Of a DNA stretch of 64,000 nucleotides, positions 12,682 through 23,990 are shown one piece after another. The notes below the pieces were generated by a model. The model had not been told where the DNA came from and searched no databases. It saw nothing but the letters and a program-made list of their open reading frames with translations. The DNA lies in the NCBI GenBank assembly GCA_022578605.1, contig MU394063.1, positions 124,001-188,000 on the forward strand, given 5' to 3'. Every line of letters begins with the position of its first letter. Positions within the stretch are counted from its first letter, which is position 1. Made by a program: the position numbers and the translations under genes. This stretch comes from Camillea tinctor. Taxonomy: Eukaryota; Ascomycota; Sordariomycetes; Xylariales; Xylariaceae.

Positions 12682-13361
12682 ATGCCAACCTCGCATCTTC
12701 GCCTCCTCCTCGCCTCCGCCGCCGCCGTGGTCACGGCGTGCGATCTGCCCGGCGACGTCCCCTCGAACAACATCCCGGACGGCTTCGCCGTCCAGGTGCA
12801 GAACGCTTCGTACCCGGAGATCCACAACCGCATGATGAACCTCTGGGAGTCGGGCGGCGGGGACCAGCACCTGTTCCTCAGCCCGGCGGGCAATGCCACG
12901 AGCGCGCTGACGCTAGTGGGGGGTATAATCACGCTAAACGAGCCTCTGCTGATCCGAGCTGTGATTAACGGGGAAGTAAGGAATCCTCCTCTCCTCCCCG
13001 TCCCCCTTTTCCCTACTACTCGCACCCCCTTTTTTCCTCTTTCTTTCTTTTTTTTTTTTTTTTCTCGCGCAAACCAGACGTGAAAAATATCCATTCCTAA
13101 GGGGAGGGAACAGAAGCTGATGATAGGTATGCAAACTAGTACGAGCCCGCGGATAACACCACTAAGATGTTCATGACGGAGCGGGGCGATCCGCGCGCTA
13201 TCTACGACGTCGCGTACGGCTGCAACCCCGACACGGACGCCGTGCAGTCCGAGCTCGCGTTCCGGGCCCGCGACGTTCTGGAGGGCGGGCACATATGCGT
13301 GCGGCCCACGTCGGGAGACAGACACGAGTTCCGGTACTCGCCGCCCGGGAACACGGGTTAG
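12682..13361 (+). CDS. Small secreted protein of unknown function
   Basis: Two exons: 12682-12975 and 13140-13361, joined in phase 0 across a 164-bp intron with a long T tract (13045-13063) before a CTAG acceptor; 171 residues. The first 19 residues are a clear signal peptide (short positive start, LRLLLASAAAVV core, then Ala/Cys). The mature part has few cysteines and a motif EIHNRMMNLWESGGGDQHLFLSP, which I associate with uncharacterised fungal secreted proteins without recalling a function. The gene is strongly GC-rich with G/C-ending codons and sits inside AT-rich DNA, so it stands out sharply. The tail ends in GNTG before TAG; a GTTAGT sequence overlaps the stop, so a further exon cannot be excluded, but none is visible downstream. 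Likely an extracellular protein; role unknown. Confidence 0.65.
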
Positions 13362-13399
13362 TTTTCTGCTGTTGTGTTTGGATTCCCCTTTCCCCCCTT

Positions 13400-13419
13400 C
13401 CCCCCCCCCCCCCCCCCCC
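13400..13419. repeat. Poly-C tract (20 C)
   Basis: An uninterrupted run of 20 cytosines lies 38 bp after the stop codon of the small secreted-protein gene. It is a simple homopolymer, likely length-variable between strains and prone to sequencing error. Confidence 0.9.
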
Positions 13420-16131
13420 TTTCCCTCCACCTCTTTTTACCGAGAGAGAGTGAGAGAATCAAGAAAGAAGCTGCGATGCTGACTGAGTAAAATCCTAGCT
13501 TGGACGCCGGATCGTCCCTGTATTCAGGTGACGCTGGCGTTGGTTCCTGCTTCGTGAGCAGCCGAGGTCCTGGGGACACTACAAAACACCAAGGTTTGCC
13601 CCTCTCGTGTGATTGATGGGGTTGTGATCCTTCGAGAAAGCGCGGCAAGCACGTAGCCGGTTATGATAGCGTTTATACTAGCAAAACCCATCTCGTATTA
13701 CATTCACCAAGCTGTTCTAGTCTACCCAAGATTCCTTTGATCCGGTGCTAGTCGTTACGCATATGAGAAAATCGACAAGTCCTTTTTTTTCCAAGTTTTG
13801 TCGAAGTTCTAGACTAAACCCCTGAAGCTTCTACTTCAAACCGATTTTTTAGATTGTTTTCCTAACGCTCGCTCCATTCACCTCAATGACGATAATGTCA
13901 CCGATATTTTAGCTTGGACATTCTTAGCTTTCTTTGAATATGACAATGCAAGATACAACAGGTTACTTAAACACTTGGTGTACATTCTAGTCAGATCATG
14001 TAAGGCTAAACATATGCCTGACTTAATTACTAAAAAGTATCCCTGCAACGACTACCCACCGTGGGGAACCGATGATGCAGAGATCTTCTGTAAGCTTCAT
14101 GTGTAATAGTTCCTTACATATGGAGATAATCTTCCGAGTGATTCTAGGTTAGGATCGTACATCTAGATCTATGTGTCACGCGAGCAGTGATACGATCCCG
14201 AGACCTGGTCGTAACATGGATTTTGGTGATATCTAATTCTGGCGTTTAGATTCTTGTTTAGACCCGTAATGCATTTGTGCGAATACGAAATAAATACGTT
14301 GTTAAATTCGATTACGGGCGTATAAGGATTTCGCATCCGCTGACAGCGGGTGTTTGCTATTTTCTAATGGCTTAGGTTTGTATCTCAGTCTGCGGATTCG
14401 TAATCAACAGAAAGTGTAGGATCCTTCTCTTCTCCCTTTATGAAGTATCCACAACAACTAAATAGGGATGTTCAGGAACGAAAGAGTTTTGGGATTTGGA
14501 ATTAGGAAAAATGACGAAACATCGCATTCGTGGAATTTGCACAGAGTGATTGAAACTTAACAGGATGGGTAAAATAATATATTGAGTCTATGTTAGTAAG
14601 AATTAAGTTGCACGCTTCGATATAATACTGCCTACAAAGTGCCATTTATAAAATCTATCTGTTTCTCGAATATAGTGTTAGTGTATAATTATGACGGTAT
14701 ACAACTTCTAAAGGGCCATAAACTTTGCAGCCAAGTAACTCATTATACAATCCGATGCCGTGGTATAATATACATAGAATTTCTTTAGCCAGACGTTAAG
14801 CTCATATTTCCTGTTAAGGACTATTAAAGGATCAAAATTCATGCTGCTACTAGTTACCCGACCAAAACTGTATAACATATTGAGCCTGTCCTGCACCTAG
14901 GCAGGCTGTTCTTGTAAGCTTAACCGCGCCGCTTAACCCCGCAATGTATCATTTCGCCAAGCTAGACTACCCGTGAGGGCATCCCCTTCACAATAAAACA
15001 ATCCTACGTAGTACCAATGCAGGCTCTGTAGACACTATGCCTTCTCCAGCAGGTAGGTAGTCTCTATTACCAAATGGGTGCTTCTACATGAATAAGGAGC
15101 CTCCCAGCTATGTCGAGAAGGATGAGATGCCAATAGCTCTCTTTAACTTCCCTGAGATAATGATGATAATGTGTAAACAAAGTAGTAACTAATCACGCGA
15201 GAGCATTAGATGTATTATACTCATTTTAGCACCCCAGGAACCTACCATTAGGGAAACAATATTTGTTAGTAGTGCTGCCTTGTAATGACAATAAGCATCT
15301 TATTTCAAGATCGAATAATAAAACGGATCTGGAGTTTTTAAAGTCCGCCACCGCATGCATAAGGTCGATGCCATCTAATGATATAACTTCATTCAGTTAG
15401 CTTAGCTACATCCCAATGGATTGTCAACCATGGACATACTATATCATTACAAAGAGCTTCAGACTCTTGAGATGTTCACCCTTATACTCGCCACAAACCA
15501 TGTGGGTATTACCTAGTCATGACGGAACATCCTGCACGACATACCCCCGCCGTTGACGATGGAAGGATGCACTAAACATCCGCCCTGTCATCGGTCTCGA
15601 TTTGCCGAGTTGGAATCGGGACCGACAGATATTATCACTCTAGAATTTAGGCAGCTCGTACACAAACAACGTGATGTTTCCAACTTGGCAGAGTAAGACG
15701 CTCTCTACGTTTCAGGATTCACTAATTATAGTCGTGAGGGACCCTAAAGAAGCACGAAATCCGAGTTTCGCTCCATTCGTTTAATCGGAATTGACGCCGG
15801 GCGGTCGGTTGCACATGGCCCCCTCGGGATCCAGGAGACGCATCCCGCACAACGTTACTCGAACATGTTGTGGCAATACCAATGGGACCAAATGTGGCAA
15901 CGAGGGGAAAGGGGTTGTGTGTTAGTCAGTCAGATAACCTATCCTGATCCTCATCGAATGACTAGGCTTCTATGTATGATTACCCCTGGCCGATCACAGA
16001 TCAACTGCTTCTGACAATAGCCAACTACCAAAATGGGAAGTGAGTATGGGACATTATGTCACCATTCCAGGAAGGGAAGCTAGAGAGGCGACATGAAGTC
16101 TATAGTATAGCTATTCAAGAAGAATAAAGTA

Positions 16132-16138
16132 TATATAA
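16132..16138 (+). promoter_or_regulatory. TATA box of the GH71 gene
   Basis: TATATAA lies 118 bp upstream of the ATG at 16256, the usual spacing for a regulated fungal gene. The leader between them is pyrimidine-rich (TTTCCATTCATC, CTTTCCATC), as often seen around fungal transcription starts. Confidence 0.55.
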
Positions 16139-16255
16139 CCATATGAAGATCAGCATCAGTGTCAGTGATTTCCATTCATCAAGCTTTAATCATAGTCTAT
16201 CTTTCCATCAAGAGGCAGCGTTGTTCTCCATCGTTTCGTACCAAACGCTGCCATC

Positions 16256-17990
16256 ATGTATAAACATCTTAACTCGTCACTGGCAGTCCTCCTTGCCGGG
16301 TTTGCTCTGCTAACCCAACATCTTGTCCAGAGCAAGCTAGTATTCGCCCATTACCTAGTATGCCCTACCTCTCTACTCTTCAAGCTCCCCCTACACACCA
16401 CCCACGACGAACCCATTCCACTAACCCCCAGCGCAGGTAGGCACCGTCGACCCATCCACCGACCACGCAAAACAAGATATCGACCAAGCGATCAGCGTAG
16501 GCTTCGACGCCTTCGCGCTGAACGTGGGCGCGCCGGACGCCGACTGGGCCAAGAGCACGCTGCAGCAGCTATTCGACTACGCGCGGGGCAAGGAATTCAA
16601 GCTGTTCTTCAGCTTCGACTTCTACGCCAACGGCGACCTCTCCGCGCACGAGAAGCTGTACCAGGCGTTCAAGGACCAGGACGCGTACCTCAAGTACGGC
16701 GCCGCCAACCTGCCCGTGGTGTCGTCCTACAGCGGCGGCGCCATCGGCGCGGACGCCTGGCGCAGCTTCAAGAACGCGAACAACGTGTACCTCCTGCCGA
16801 ACCCCGAGGCCGCGGAGAACTACTACAGCCAGCCCGCGAGCTTCTTCCAGGCCTGGGGCGATGTCGTCGATGGCGTTTTCAGCTGGGAGACGGCCTGGCC
16901 CGATGCTGCGGATGCGCCTACGAATGTGTCCTCGGCCCGCGACAAGGATGTCAAGGCCGCCGCCGACGCAGCTGGGAAGACGTACATGATGGGTACGTGA
17001 ATTCCGAACGCCCGTTTCCCGCGCCATGGGATATTCCCCGTCAAGGGAGGCCTGGAAGAGAGACTAATATCCCCCTTTTGTGTCCGCACAGGTCTATCGT
17101 CCCTCCAATACAAGCACTGCTGCGGGGACTCGTGGTACCGCACAGGCGAGACCAACCTGCCCGAGCGCATGACGCAGATCCTCGCGGTTCAACCCGAGTT
17201 CACCGAAGTGATCACCTGGGTGAGTCTCTATCTTCGTCCTTTTCCCCTTTTTCCTACCTCTCCCACTAATACCCCACCCCCAACGCTAACCCTCCCCCCA
17301 GAACGACGCAGGCGAGAGCCACTACATCGGCCCGTGCTGGGCCGAGGGCCTAACAGAGGAAATCCTGCAGTACGGCAACTCGGACACGAACCCGCACGCG
17401 GGCTGGCAGCCCCTGGTATCCTCCTTCATCACGGCCTTCAAGGGGGGGGCCAAGGACGCCGGGGCCATGGTTCCGCCGGCGGGGGGCGCGTTCGCTGGTG
17501 CGATGGTGAGTTCTTACCTACCTATCTTCGCGCCCATTTTCTCTTTGCCTTCTCTCTTCCCGCACCTCTATTCCCTGTCTCGTTTTATGGAGAAAGGAAA
17601 GAGGCAAGAGAGAAAACCCGGGCGGCGTTACTGTTACATACTAATTACCTTGTCCAGTGGTACCGCCCCGTAACCAAGTCCTGCGGCGGCGACGTCCCCC
17701 GCGGCAGCGGCGCCGCCCGCGACGCCGTGAACTACGCCGTGGTGCTCCCGGCCGGGAGCGCCGGGATGCAAGTCCGCGTGTCCAGCGGGGGGCGGGAGCT
17801 CGCGACGCTGCCCGCGCAAGCGGGGCTGAACTACGGCTCCGTGGCGGGCATGGTGACCGGAGCGCAGAAGCTCGAGCTCCTGGGGTCCGGGGGGAACGTG
17901 GTCGCCAGCGCGAGCAGCGCGGTGGATGTGTCGGATGCGCCGACGAATGGGTTCTGCAATTATAACTATTATGTGGTAGGGCTGAAATGA
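16256..17990 (+). CDS. Secreted glycoside hydrolase family 71 alpha-1,3-glucanase (mutanase)
   Basis: Five exons: 16256-16357, 16437-16992, 17092-17219, 17302-17505, 17658-17990, all in frame, 440 residues. A signal peptide (about 1-26) is followed at once by KLVFAHYLVGTVD, the typical GH71 start of the (beta/alpha)8 domain. Other family marks are DIDQAISVGFDAFALNVG, LFFSFDFYANG, YSGGAIGADAWRSF, GLSSLQYKHCCGDSWYRTGE and NDAGESHYIGPCW. The C-terminal ~110 residues form the usual accessory beta domain ending in NGFCNYNYYVVGLK. GH71 enzymes hydrolyse alpha-1,3-glucan, either in the fungus's own wall (septum dissolution, remodelling) or in other fungi. The core is 430-450 residues in the family, so this is complete; no extra glucan-binding module is seen. 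Exons 2-5 are very GC-rich against AT-rich surroundings. Confidence 0.93.
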
Positions 17991-19179
17991 GTAGTTACTA
18001 GGAGGAGGAAGGAGAGGGAGAAGAAAAGAAAATGCAGGCGGTTGATTGGCTGAATGGGGTTTTCGACGATGCTTGGGGGTAGGATATAAGTTGAGAGAAA
18101 TGGGGGGAAGGGGGTGATTATTATTTATCTTGTATATATTTACTACATAGCTTGAAATGAGATGAAATTGGTATGAGGATGTAATGATTTTACCTTGTCC
18201 TAGATGATTATGAGCATAAATATCGTACCAACCGCCCAAAAAAACCACAGAACAGTTATCATGATCCTTACGTTCTGCAGAGGTAAGCACACACCTATCT
18301 ATTCAATACACCTCATCAGACTATTTTTCCAAAAGTTTATGGATACTGTTTGCTAATAGTAGACCATCTGACCTATAAAAGCAATCTCCGTATCATAAAG
18401 AGATGATGGCATTAACATGATACTCCAAAAGGGGGCCACAACAGGAAAGTTTACTCCTATTTCCCTATAAGGCGCATTATCCAGAAATCCCAAAGAACCC
18501 CAATCAACAGAATACAGGAGCCCCAAGCAAAACGAAAATCCATTTATCTACCCCTTTCACTATATTGGCACAGGCATACCTCCCTATCTTTCGAAAGAAG
18601 CCATACTATTGCTATCCTCCCCTCAGCCTCGGCCGTCACATCCTCTGGCTGGTATTATTCTTTATAACCTAGGAATATCACAATGACCTATCCAATTAAG
18701 CGGTGTACGCTAGCAAAGACCGTCACTAGCAAGTAAACCTGCACAAAATCCTCGTGAGCGGTCACTTTTATCGCCATACTTTCCCATGCCAAGCAACCTA
18801 CCTCATGATATCCAGTGAACAGCTCCTCTTAGAACGTTCATTACGTCAAACGAACCATCAACTTTCACATGTGCACAGGTCCACATCAAGTCAAGCAAAA
18901 AAGGGGGAAGTTTGACAGTTAAAACAATGCTTTATTTGGTTATCTCCCTTCCTCCTCTCTTCCAGGCCGAGTCCATAAGCCCATCGGGTTGACGTCAAAG
19001 AATGGCCTAGCTTATGCTTATACCCATCTGACCGACCGACCGACTGTGCAAATATAATCCTTAGGGCTACCCTAGCCAGCCTTGCTACATGTCTAAAATC
19101 CATCATCTAGCCACTAAGGTGGACCTCTCCCACATGTCCAATGTTTATTGTATCTCACCCCTACTACGTATGTGATTTA
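17991..19179. other. Intergenic region downstream of the GH71 gene
   Basis: About 1.2 kb of mixed-composition DNA with no supportable gene. It carries the 3' end of the GH71 transcript. The short open frames here lack domains or splice partners. Confidence 0.5.
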
Positions 19180-19440
19180 TCACTTATTATCTTCAAGCTC
19201 GGCTTGTAGCTTTTGCATGAGCTCCATAGAGAAAAAGGAATCTGCAAACTGAACAGATTCGAGCAGAGGCTGGTAACTCTCAACACCAATGCTAACATGG
19301 AGTGGTCCAATATCCCCTCCCAAATTCGTGCATGGCGCAGGTAAACGAGAGCATCCAACATACAATATATCTGCCTTTGTTTGTTTCAAGGTCCTAGATG
19401 GTCGGCCAGGTCTGCGCTGTTTGCTAAGATAAGAGATCAT
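19180..19440 (-). CDS. Possible small protein or extra 3' exon downstream of the SH3 gene
   Basis: An 86-codon open frame on the minus strand begins 103 bp after the stop codon of the NBP2-like gene and on the same strand. Its second half reads like a real protein: a mixed hydrophobic/acidic sequence with VGCSRLPAPC and a helical acidic end, ELMQKLQAELEDNK. It may be a separate small gene, an alternative 3' exon of the SH3 gene, or chance within the 3' UTR. I recognise no domain. Confidence 0.27.
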   Translation of the reverse strand: MISYLSKQRRPGRPSRTLKQTKADILYVGCSRLPAPCTNLGGDIGPLHVSIGVESYQPLLESVQFADSFFSMELMQKLQAELEDNK

Positions 19441-19542
19441 CTCTCCTCGAGGAGGTGGCGTAGTACGTCACCCCTGTGCAGGAACGCGTAATTGTTCCAG
19501 TGAAAAACGTATGGCACTTTCAACCCCGTTGTTGATTCGGGA

Positions 19543-21213
19543 TCACCGGTTGGATGATGGCTCTTCCTCCTCTAGTGCCGACTCGCCTCCTTCAATCGAA
19601 GCTTTCAACTTGGTACTGCTTAGTGTTTCCAGCGTTTGGGATCTCCGAGCTGATGAATCCCTTCGCGAATCCCTCCGCTTCATGTCTTGGCTTCCACGCC
19701 CTCCAAACCCAGAATCAAAAGAGTTCTGCGCCGTTGGGGTATTAGCCTGGCTCCCTCCTCGTTGGCCATGGTAATGAACAACCTGTGGCGGAGGCTGCCC
19801 ATGCTGACCTAGCAAGTGTTGTGGATACGGATCCAAGTCTTTGCTGGAGGTCGAAAAAGTAGACACTACGGGTTGGTGATAGCCATTGATGGAGTTGCTG
19901 CTAGGTGTTGACACGTGCCCGGACTGTGTACCGTGGGTAACACTTGGTAACATGGCCTGGTCATTATTATGCTCAGCCTGCGTTGGTGTACCTGCTTCAT
20001 TGGGGCTCACTGACCCATCAGCTACTTGGCCGGTCAGGCTGGTCATGCCGCCTTCGATGTCCCGGAGTAGGCGAACATATTCCTCGGGTACTAGACCGCT
20101 TTCCTGTGTCTTGGGGTCCTCTGCTACTAACCAACCCTGCCCATGTCTATATGATACCCAAATAATCTGGCCTTCAACCAGGGGCAGCTCGTTCTCATTC
20201 TCCCTTTCAAAATCGAATAACGCTACAGCCTTACCATGCATCTCCTCGTCCGGAGAGGTGATGGTGAATTGGTAGTCCCTCGAATACCTTGATTCATCGT
20301 AGGCACGTAAACCCGGTGATGAGGCAACACTGGAAGTGTCAGACTCAGACCGGTAACCGGCATCGTTTCCTGCATGATGTCGCGTCTGATCGTCCGCTGA
20401 TTGGTAGGTACTCTGAGAGTGCCGTGCTTGGTCAGGTGGATATGTGACAAACTCTCCGCCCGGGCCATTGGCCTCTCCACCCTGACTCACATAATACCTC
20501 TCGCTGCCATCACCACCTGTTCCCACAAAATATCCCCTATCAGCATCGAAATGGTCGGCACGCAATAGCGAGGATCCACCAGCATCCCTCGAGGTACGCG
20601 ATTTGCTACCACCAACCGCCGAGGTGGATTTGTGCTTCCTATGCCTCGAGCTGACCACCGGACTCTGGAGATCTTCGTCCTCGCTCCACGGCGGACCGTC
20701 CCCGAAGTGGATGGGAGCCAGCTCGCCGGCCTTCCCGAATCCACCATCAGAAGTCCAATCCCAGGGTAGCTTGGCTTCCCAGGACCCGGCAGGAGGATCG
20801 GATAGTCGACGGGTCTCGCTCGCGGGAGTGGTCATGCCCGAAGGTGGTCGCGAAGGCTCGGGCGGGGGGCCATAGTGCATAGGATTCACGGGAGGATAGG
20901 CGAAGTCTCGAACGATGGTGTAGGATAGGCTCGAGTGGAAAATAGGAAAAAGGTAGGAGGCGGGACGTGACCGCGACGGGATCGAGCCCGTCGAATATTG
21001 GGACAGGCGATTCCTAGAAGCGTGCGACATGGGTCGTGGTATGGTCGATCGACGGGTGCTAGGCGATGAAGTAATTAACGGAGGGAGGGCTGGGTGGTTT
21101 GGATTCGCCGAAGGAGACTGTGATGGTGCGTAAGCTATTGTTGGGTGTACTGCTGCTGCTGCTGCTGCTGTCGCTAGCGGAGGCGAAGTCGCTGGAGGTG
21201 AGCTAGAGGACAT
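19543..21213 (-). CDS. NBP2: Nbp2-like SH3-domain adaptor protein
   Basis: A single exon on the minus strand; the start at 21213 (MSSSSPPATSPP) is chosen because the open frame upstream of it reads as low-complexity leader with an AT microsatellite. The product is 556 residues. Residues 1-320 are disordered, Ser/Pro-rich, with an Ala run coded by a CTG/GCN tract. One SH3 domain lies at about 326-386 (AVALFDFERENENELPLVEGQIIWVSYRHGQGWLVAEDP, then GLVPEEYVRLL). This closely resembles the SH3 domain of yeast Nbp2, an adaptor that brings the phosphatase Ptc1 to the HOG and cell-wall-integrity MAP-kinase pathways. The remainder is disordered and ends in a basic patch and an acidic tail (ALEEEEPSSNR). 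Orthology rests on the SH3 domain alone; another SH3 adaptor is possible. Confidence 0.83.
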   Translation of the reverse strand: MSSSSPPATSPPLATAAAAAAVHPTIAYAPSQSPSANPNHPALPPLITSSPSTRRSTIPRPMSHASRNRLSQYSTGSIPSRSRPASYLFPIFHSSLSYTIVRDFAYPPVNPMHYGPPPEPSRPPSGMTTPASETRRLSDPPAGSWEAKLPWDWTSDGGFGKAGELAPIHFGDGPPWSEDEDLQSPVVSSRHRKHKSTSAVGGSKSRTSRDAGGSSLLRADHFDADRGYFVGTGGDGSERYYVSQGGEANGPGGEFVTYPPDQARHSQSTYQSADDQTRHHAGNDAGYRSESDTSSVASSPGLRAYDESRYSRDYQFTITSPDEEMHGKAVALFDFERENENELPLVEGQIIWVSYRHGQGWLVAEDPKTQESGLVPEEYVRLLRDIEGGMTSLTGQVADGSVSPNEAGTPTQAEHNNDQAMLPSVTHGTQSGHVSTPSSNSINGYHQPVVSTFSTSSKDLDPYPQHLLGQHGQPPPQVVHYHGQRGGSQANTPTAQNSFDSGFGGRGSQDMKRRDSRRDSSARRSQTLETLSSTKLKASIEGGESALEEEEPSSNR

Positions 21214-21424
21214 GATTGCGGCTTTGGAGGGAGGACGGCCGAAGCGTTGACGTGCGTACCCAGAATCTCGTATATGATCCAACACCAATTCAATACCAAG
21301 ATATCGTATTGTATATAAATTGCGGCCTGGCAGACTCGACCTGCAAGCTGTTCCACGATGTCTTCCTACAGTGGGGTTTCCGAGGCGCAGCGACAGGTTG
21401 GCTAGCTGAAGTCGGTAGGTACGT

Positions 21425-21490
21425 ATAGATATATCTATATATATATAGATACCAAGGTAAATATATATATGTCTATATATATGTATGTAT
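21425..21490. repeat. AT-rich microsatellite in the leader of the NBP2-like gene
   Basis: Imperfect runs of TATATA and TATATC/GATATA words, about 65 bp, lie 212 bp upstream of the SH3-gene start codon. It can also be read as an open frame into the gene, which is why I did not use the longer open frame as the protein start. Confidence 0.7.
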
Positions 21491-23964
21491 CGAGAGACCG
21501 AGAGAGGGAGAGAAAGAAAGAGCAAAGGCAAGACCGAGGAAGCCAAAGAAGGAGGTCGAATGCTGCGTTGCGACGATGGTATATATGACTTAAGCCTCTT
21601 TTTTTAACTTGGGTTATCGCAAAGAGGTTGTCATCATCGAATTGTTTATGGAGGGCGGGAATCTGTTTCTTTTTCTTTCCTTTTCCTTGGTATATTAGAC
21701 CTAATTGTTGTGACTGTCACGGTCCGGCGCGCAATACGGCAGCTCTCAGGTAAGGAATGGGAGGTGTCGCAAAAGCAAAAAGAGCGTGGGGAATAGAAAG
21801 CGGATCAGAAGAGAAGGGAGAGAGAAACCTGGGTCTTCTCGTACAGTTCGATTCGGGCCTCGCGGGATACACGGACTAATACATACAAAGGGTAGAGGAA
21901 CAAACAATTGTACTAGGCTTGGAAGGGGGGTTTATGCGGAGAAAAAGAGAAGAAGGTAAAGAGAAGGAAGAATTAGAAAAAAAAAAGAATTAAAAAAAAA
22001 AAAAGAGGACAAGAAAGAGGCAGTGAAGTTCGAAGGGTGGAGTTTGTGAAGGGACAAGGCGATTCGTGATAGGTTGGGTCCAAGGATTTTTAGAGGTAGG
22101 TACCTAGATTTGGTAGAATTGGAAGTAGCCGTGGAGAGTAGGGAAGTGATAGGCAACAATTTGGGAAAGAAGAGACAGAAAAACCCTTGAAGGTACCTTC
22201 TCAATTGTTAAGGTTTGCGTATGTAGTAGTGTATGTACTGTACTTACTTTTTTTTTTTTACCTATGTAGGGTACCTTAGGCCATTGTCATTCCCTCCCTA
22301 ATACTTCGTTGTTGGTGATGAGAAGCAAGTTGATAATAGGAATAGTAGTATGGAGGTATACGTATGTAACCTATGTATGTAGGTATGTAGCAATGCACTG
22401 TAGTGCAAGTACCTGTTTTCTTTTTTATTCCCTTTCCTCTTTCTCTTTTTTTTGCTAAATTTTTTTCAGCTTTATTTTGTCCTGTCTGTTCTATGCTATC
22501 TTGTCTTGTCTGGGCGGTTCCGAGTGGGATTTGAATGGTGTTTAGAAACTAAGTGTTGGTGGTGGAATGTAAAATGGCTTTGAATGGTTCGTCAGAAAAA
22601 AAGATCGGGTTGGCTGGCTGTGAATAAGCGCGTCGTGCAGAAATGTGACTGGCTGCTTCGAGTCTTAGTTGCTTTTTGGGCTCTTGTTTCTGCAGTCGCC
22701 AACGAGTCAGGGTCCGCTGTCAGGAGGGTTTCTTGACTAAACTTGCAGATAGAGGGGTTAAAAACCTTGGAATTGAGGGTTAAGGTGTATTGTCCAGGTA
22801 CTGTCGATAGAAAAAGAAGATACCTTTGACAAAGGCAAATTGAATAGGGTTAACTTATTTATTCTTTTCCTTCCCTCCTCTTCTTTTTTTTTTTTTTGTT
22901 TTCTCTCTCTCTTTAAAATAACAATAAAAATAAGAATACCCAGTTCCTCTGTTAAATTTACGGATGGTTTAGTTAAAGCTAACTTCGTATTAACGAGATA
23001 CAACCTTTTTGCCCTTTCTTAATCAATCATTTTTATTTTTATTTATAGACCGTTATGCATTACATGCATCTCCCCAAGTTAGGTACCTCCGCGCGGAAAA
23101 ACAATACCTAACTTATAGCTTTAGGTACCTACCGTACATTACATCCTCAACTAACCAAACCAAACCAAACCTGTAGGTACCTAACCTAAGATCTTCCATC
23201 TCCATCTCCCAATACTACTAAATCTGGCTGTCTGGTCCTCTCTCCCTCTCACCTGCTAGTGTTTGTACCACCCATTTATCGATGCACATACCCGATGTTG
23301 GTCAGTGTGCAGAAAATCAACTTTGAAACATGTAATTGAAGGTATTTACATAAGGTAAGTTGGACAATGCTTTCAGCCTTAAATTTGTTTCAAACTATTG
23401 AATCTCCAATGGCAAATGTGACGTTGTTTTTAGTGTACACTAGTTTACATATACCTGAGTGAACAATACACAACCTAACCTGCCTATACATACCCCTCGA
23501 GGTAGCATTCATCATTTCCACTATGTACTATGTAGGTTAGGGTTAGGTACGTATCAACTTAGATGGCCGAGTCGAGTTCCCCGGTTCTCGGCCTAGGTAG
23601 CTCCTCGATTTAAAATAAGGTATACAGATCTGTTAATCCCCCCTCCCTTAGGGAAGAAGCCCTAGAATACGTATGTTGTGTTTCTAGTGCTGACGTTATG
23701 CAGCAGGCTGGCTTGAACTCTTGGATAACTTGCAGCACTCGCAGAGCTCGCAGGGACGGGCGCAAGAGTTGATCATCAAGCTGCAGGTCAGAATAGACAA
23801 ATGCACCTAAGCAATGGTGAAACAACACGTACATTGTACATTCGAACCCACGTGACCCTTTGCAGCTGCTTCAGTCCGCCATCGGTCTTGACAGCGAACC
23901 ACGCCGGGTTACGGAGCAAGTAGTACATACCTATGTACCAGTACTACTATGTCAGGTAGGGGAG

Positions 23965-23990
23965 ACCATGGCATACCATGGCATACCATG
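23965..23990. repeat. Tandem 10-bp repeat ACCATGGCAT, 2.6 copies
   Basis: The unit ACCATGGCAT is present twice in full and once as ACCATG, without mismatch. It creates NcoI-like palindromes. No function is evident. Confidence 0.85.

Larger units (their letters stand above)
13362..16255. other. AT-rich gene-free region
   Basis: About 2.9 kb with a 20-bp C tract close to its start and otherwise stop-dense, AT-rich sequence. No open frame longer than about 100 codons looks like protein. The last 150 bases contain the promoter of the GH71 gene. The stretch 15560-15700 holds near-inverted copies of a TTTGCCGAGTTGGAA / TTCCAACTTGGCAGA word, which I cannot assign. Confidence 0.5.

Noticed and set aside
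12600..13430. A 276-codon minus-strand frame over the small secreted-protein gene
   Set aside because: The plus strand has a signal peptide, good splice sites and consistent codon use; the minus reading runs through the intron and a T tract and has no domain.
23840..23860. B-box-like GGTTCGAA words (also near 12131 and 31030) suggesting tRNA genes
   Set aside because: No matching A box or cloverleaf at the proper distance on either strand.
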